Assembly: GCA_021779535.1 (NCBI GenBank)
Contig: JAJYAM010000020.1
Location: forward strand, 1-37,929
DNA length: 37,929 nt
Direction of reading: 5' to 3'
Origin: Pseudomonadota bacterium
Lineage (GTDB): Bacteria > Pseudomonadota > Gammaproteobacteria > Steroidobacterales > Steroidobacteraceae
Translations under genes and position numbers: made by a program
Part shown: positions 36,357 through 37,929 of the stretch, one piece after another
Layout of the letters: the number at the start of each line of letters is the position of its first letter
How positions within the stretch are numbered: position 1 is the first letter of the stretch
Notes under the pieces: generated by a model
Told to the model about the DNA's origin: nothing
What the model saw: the letters and a program-made list of their open reading frames with translations, nothing else
Databases searched by the model: none

Positions 36357-36808
36357 CGGTCCGCGAGCGCGGAGCGCACCGAGTACACCGCGCGAGCGCG
36401 CGTGACGAACGCTTCGACGATCGTCGCGCAGAGCGCCTCGAACACCGGGTTCAGCGCCGCCGACGTGAGCAGGCTCCGGAATTCGAACTCGACCCGGAAG
36501 CTCACGCGCGAGCCGCCTGCGGCGAGCGGATCGAAGCGCCAGTGCCCGGTGAGGCGGCGGAATGGGCCGCGAACGAGCCGCATCACGATCTCCTCGCCGG
36601 GCTTCGATTCGTTGCGGGTCGTGAACTCCGTCCGCAGCACGCCCCAGGCGATGCTGATCGACGCCAGCACCTCTCCAGGCGCGGCCGGCTCGACGTGCGC
36701 CGCCGTGCACCACGGGAGGAATTGTGGATATCGATCGACGTCGCTGACCAGGTCGTACATCTGCCGCGCCGTGTACGGCACGGTCGAACTGCGTTCGACA
36801 ACCTTCAA
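36350..36808 (-). CDS. ratA: Ribosome association toxin RatA / Coq10-START family protein
   Basis: The protein is a single Coq10/START (polyketide-cyclase-like) domain: VERSSTVPYTARQMYDLVSDVDRYPQFLPWC, then GVLRTEFTTRNESKPGEEIVMRLVRGPFRRLTGHWRF and EFEFRSLLTSAALNPVFEAL. Escherichia coli RatA was reported to block 70S assembly; the mitochondrial relative Coq10 binds ubiquinone, so either role is possible. I chose a TTG start at 36808 because a strong GGAGGA lies 6 nt upstream and the family N-terminus begins here, giving 152 residues. The open frame continues upstream to 36925 but without similarity. It is divergent from smpB. Confidence 0.92.
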   Translation of the reverse strand: MKVVERSSTVPYTARQMYDLVSDVDRYPQFLPWCTAAHVEPAAPGEVLASISIAWGVLRTEFTTRNESKPGEEIVMRLVRGPFRRLTGHWRFDPLAAGGSRVSFRVEFEFRSLLTSAALNPVFEALCATIVEAFVTRARAVYSVRSALADRC

Positions 36809-36885
36809 TCGTTCCTCCGAAGTGCCCGGGCGTCGCAGCCCGCCATTCTCCGGCAAAAGCCCGGGCGCGACAACGCGGCAACCGG

Positions 36886-36891
36886 TAGACT
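36886..36891 (+). promoter_or_regulatory. Candidate -10 element for smpB
   Basis: TAGACT on the plus strand lies 9 bp before the smpB ATG. The same nine bases TAGACTGGC occur before ssrA (37448-37456). No good -35 is seen. If used, the smpB mRNA would begin about 2-4 nt before its ATG, so it would be essentially leaderless. Confidence 0.4.
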
Positions 36892-36900
36892 GGCAACCGC

Positions 36901-37371
36901 ATGAAAACTGAGGAGAAAGTCCCACCGATCGCGGTGAACCGCAAGGCGCGCTTCGATTATTTCATCGAGGAGCGCTACGAAGCGGGCATAACGCTGCTCG
37001 GCTGGGAGGTGAAGAGCTTGCGGGCCGGCAAGGCGCAGATCGCGGAGGCCTACGTCTACCTGAAGGACGGCGAGGCGTTCCTGTTCGGCGCGCACCTCGC
37101 GCCGCTCACCTCGGCGTCGACCCACGTCATCGCGGATCCGACCCGGACGCGCAAGCTCCTGCTGAACCGCCGGGAGCTCGATCATCTGGTCGGTGCGGTG
37201 GAGCGCCGCGGCTACACGCTCGTGCCGCTCGAACTGTACTGGAAGGACGGGCGCGCGAAGCTCGCGATCGGGCTCTCGAAGGGCAAGAAGCAGCACGACA
37301 AGCGGGCCACCGAGAAGTCGCGCGACTGGCAGCGCGACAAGAGCCGGATCCTGAAAGCCCTGCGGCGCTGA
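36901..37371 (+). CDS. smpB: SsrA-binding protein SmpB
   Basis: SmpB binds tmRNA and delivers it to stalled ribosomes for trans-translation. The OB-fold core is textbook: [41 protein letters not shown], then [10 protein letters not shown] and [34 protein letters not shown]. The basic C-terminal tail [18 protein letters not shown] is the part that enters the decoding centre. The 156-residue length is typical. ATG 36901 has no Shine-Dalgarno sequence upstream. The tmRNA gene lies about 95 bp downstream on the same strand. Confidence 0.98.
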   Translation: MKTEEKVPPIAVNRKARFDYFIEERYEAGITLLGWEVKSLRAGKAQIAEAYVYLKDGEAFLFGAHLAPLTSASTHVIADPTRTRKLLLNRRELDHLVGAVERRGYTLVPLELYWKDGRAKLAIGLSKGKKQHDKRATEKSRDWQRDKSRILKALRR

Positions 37372-37397
37372 CGCATCCCGGGCGGACGCCGAGCCCC

Positions 37398-37453
37398 TTG
37401 AATTTCCGCGCAGCGGTCGGATATTCGCGTTCGCGGCGGCCAGCGGTTAGACT
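37398..37453 (+). promoter_or_regulatory. Candidate ssrA promoter region
   Basis: Two options are visible. One is TAGACT (37448-37453) as the -10, with initiation near 37460 and a 5' extension of about 7 nt before the mature tmRNA, like the known short precursor of Escherichia coli; its -35 is poor. The other is TTGAAT (37398-37403), 16 bp, GATATT (37420-37425), giving a leader of about 35 nt. Confidence 0.45.
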
Positions 37454-37466
37454 GGCGCCTCGATTC

Positions 37467-37822
37467 GGGGCCGACCGGTTTCGACAGGGGTGCTGAAACT
37501 CCAGGTGCGTACCGAGGTGCAGGTTACCTCGTTAAACTGACTTGCAAACTCATAGTTGCCAACGAAGACAACTACGCTCTAGCCGCCTAATCGCGGCTGA
37601 ACCTCGACCGGCCTGTGCTGGTGCGGACGACTCGAGGGTAGCGCTCACCAGCTAGCGGGATGCACGTGTCCTGGGTGGACCCCGCGAATCGTCACAGGGC
37701 TGGCTGCTGGCTTTCCCTGCCCGTTGGGGCAGCCGGCGGCGAGAAAAATAGACTGGGCTACGTACGTAGATCTTGGAATGTAGGGCTCTTGGACGGGGGT
37801 TCGATTCCCCCCGGCTCCACCA
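37467..37822 (+). ncRNA. ssrA: Transfer-messenger RNA (tmRNA), one-piece
   Basis: tmRNA frees stalled ribosomes and adds a degradation tag to the unfinished protein. The 5' end GGGGCCG pairs with CGGCTCC at the 3' end, followed by discriminator A and an encoded CCA (37820-37822). The T arm GGTTCGATTCC is present. The alanine-type G-U pair of the acceptor stem is consistent with G3 opposite T70. The tag frame runs from 37558 to its TAA at 37590. The length of 356 nt is normal, and its place after smpB and the terminator downstream support it. The T arm and D-like region flank pseudoknot sequence typical of the class. Confidence 0.97.
37558..37590 (+). other. tmRNA tag-peptide reading frame (ANEDNYALAA)
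   Basis: Inside ssrA, the resume codon GCC follows ATAGTT and begins the ten-codon frame ANEDNYALAA, ended by TAA at 37588-37590. The Escherichia coli tag is ANDENYALAA; here positions 3 and 4 are swapped (ED for DE). The C-terminal ALAA, recognised by ClpXP, is kept. Confidence 0.93.
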
Positions 37823-37831
37823 TTGGATGAA

Positions 37832-37859
37832 GGTCAACCGTTCGCGGTTGGCCTTTTTT
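37832..37859 (+). terminator. Intrinsic terminator of ssrA
   Basis: A 9-bp stem (37832-37840 with 37845-37853, one U-G pair) closes the extra-stable tetraloop TTCG between C-G pairs of the stem, and six T residues follow (37854-37859). It lies 10 bp after the tmRNA 3' end. The 70 bp after it, to the window edge, show no recognisable gene. Confidence 0.93.
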
Positions 37860-37929
37860 CTTGTGCTTCCCCGCCCATTGCCTGCGATGTCCATGAACCC
37901 ACTCGTTGCGCGTCCGGCGACTCCCGGTA

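Noticed and set aside
36350-37371. An active ratA-rnfH toxin-antitoxin module
   Set aside because: The pair is a conserved core-genome arrangement beside smpB; Coq10-like and ubiquitin-like folds and wide conservation argue against a mobile toxin system.
37652-37894. An 80-codon minus-strand frame containing GESNPRPRALHS
   Set aside because: It is antisense to the 3' part of tmRNA. Such peptides come from tRNA-like sequence and are common false genes in databases.

Overview
The window is a GC-rich, gene-dense stretch of core chromosome from a gammaproteobacterium. The gene order hrcA-grpE-dnaK-dnaJ-dapB-carAB-greA / rlmE-ftsH-folP-glmM-tpiA-secG-tRNA-Leu-nuoA-N-tRNA-fMet, with fur, bamE, ratA/ratB(rnfH), smpB and ssrA alongside, is the arrangement I associate with Xanthomonadales, Steroidobacterales and Legionellales-like lineages. 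The lineage call is inference from synteny and protein character; no database search was possible. I see no insertion sequence, phage, CRISPR array, toxin-antitoxin cassette or other accessory island.

Layout, read along the + strand. 106-182: initiator tRNA (-). 298-14546: complete 14-gene nuo operon for proton-pumping NADH dehydrogenase (complex I), transcribed leftward from nuoA to nuoN with stop/start overlaps almost throughout. 14729-14813: tRNA-Leu(GAG) (-). 14842-21017: secG, tpiA, glmM, folP, ftsH, rlmE, all leftward (protein export, glycolysis, cell-wall precursor, folate, membrane proteolysis, rRNA methylation). 21051-21350: yhbY, divergent from rlmE. 21321-26601: a DUF4149 membrane protein, greA, carB and carA (leftward). 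26754-32454: dapB and the chaperone cluster dnaJ, dnaK, grpE, hrcA (leftward). 32579-35199: nadK and recN (rightward). 35204-35662: fur (leftward). 35723-36094: bamE (rightward). 36072-36808: rnfH and ratA (leftward). 36901-37822: smpB and the tmRNA gene ssrA (rightward), closed by a strong intrinsic terminator.

The genes form several working units. The nuo operon makes one membrane enzyme. HrcA, GrpE, DnaK and DnaJ make the Hsp70 system; two good sigma-32-type promoters sit before grpE and dnaK, although hrcA is present and no canonical CIRCE operator is visible. SmpB and tmRNA rescue stalled ribosomes and share a -10-like motif. CarA and CarB make carbamoyl phosphate; their leader holds a promoter followed by a terminator-like hairpin. 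FtsH degrades membrane and regulatory proteins, and RlmE and YhbY act on the 50S ribosome.

I did not find a new biological system. The points most worth a second look are regulatory: a 19-bp dyad at fur/bamE, a perfect 15-bp palindrome filling the spacer of a possible tpiA promoter, a possible carAB attenuator, the sigma-32/HrcA combination, opposed -10 elements between rlmE and yhbY, candidate leaderless genes, overlapping convergent gene ends, and low-GC patches in carA.
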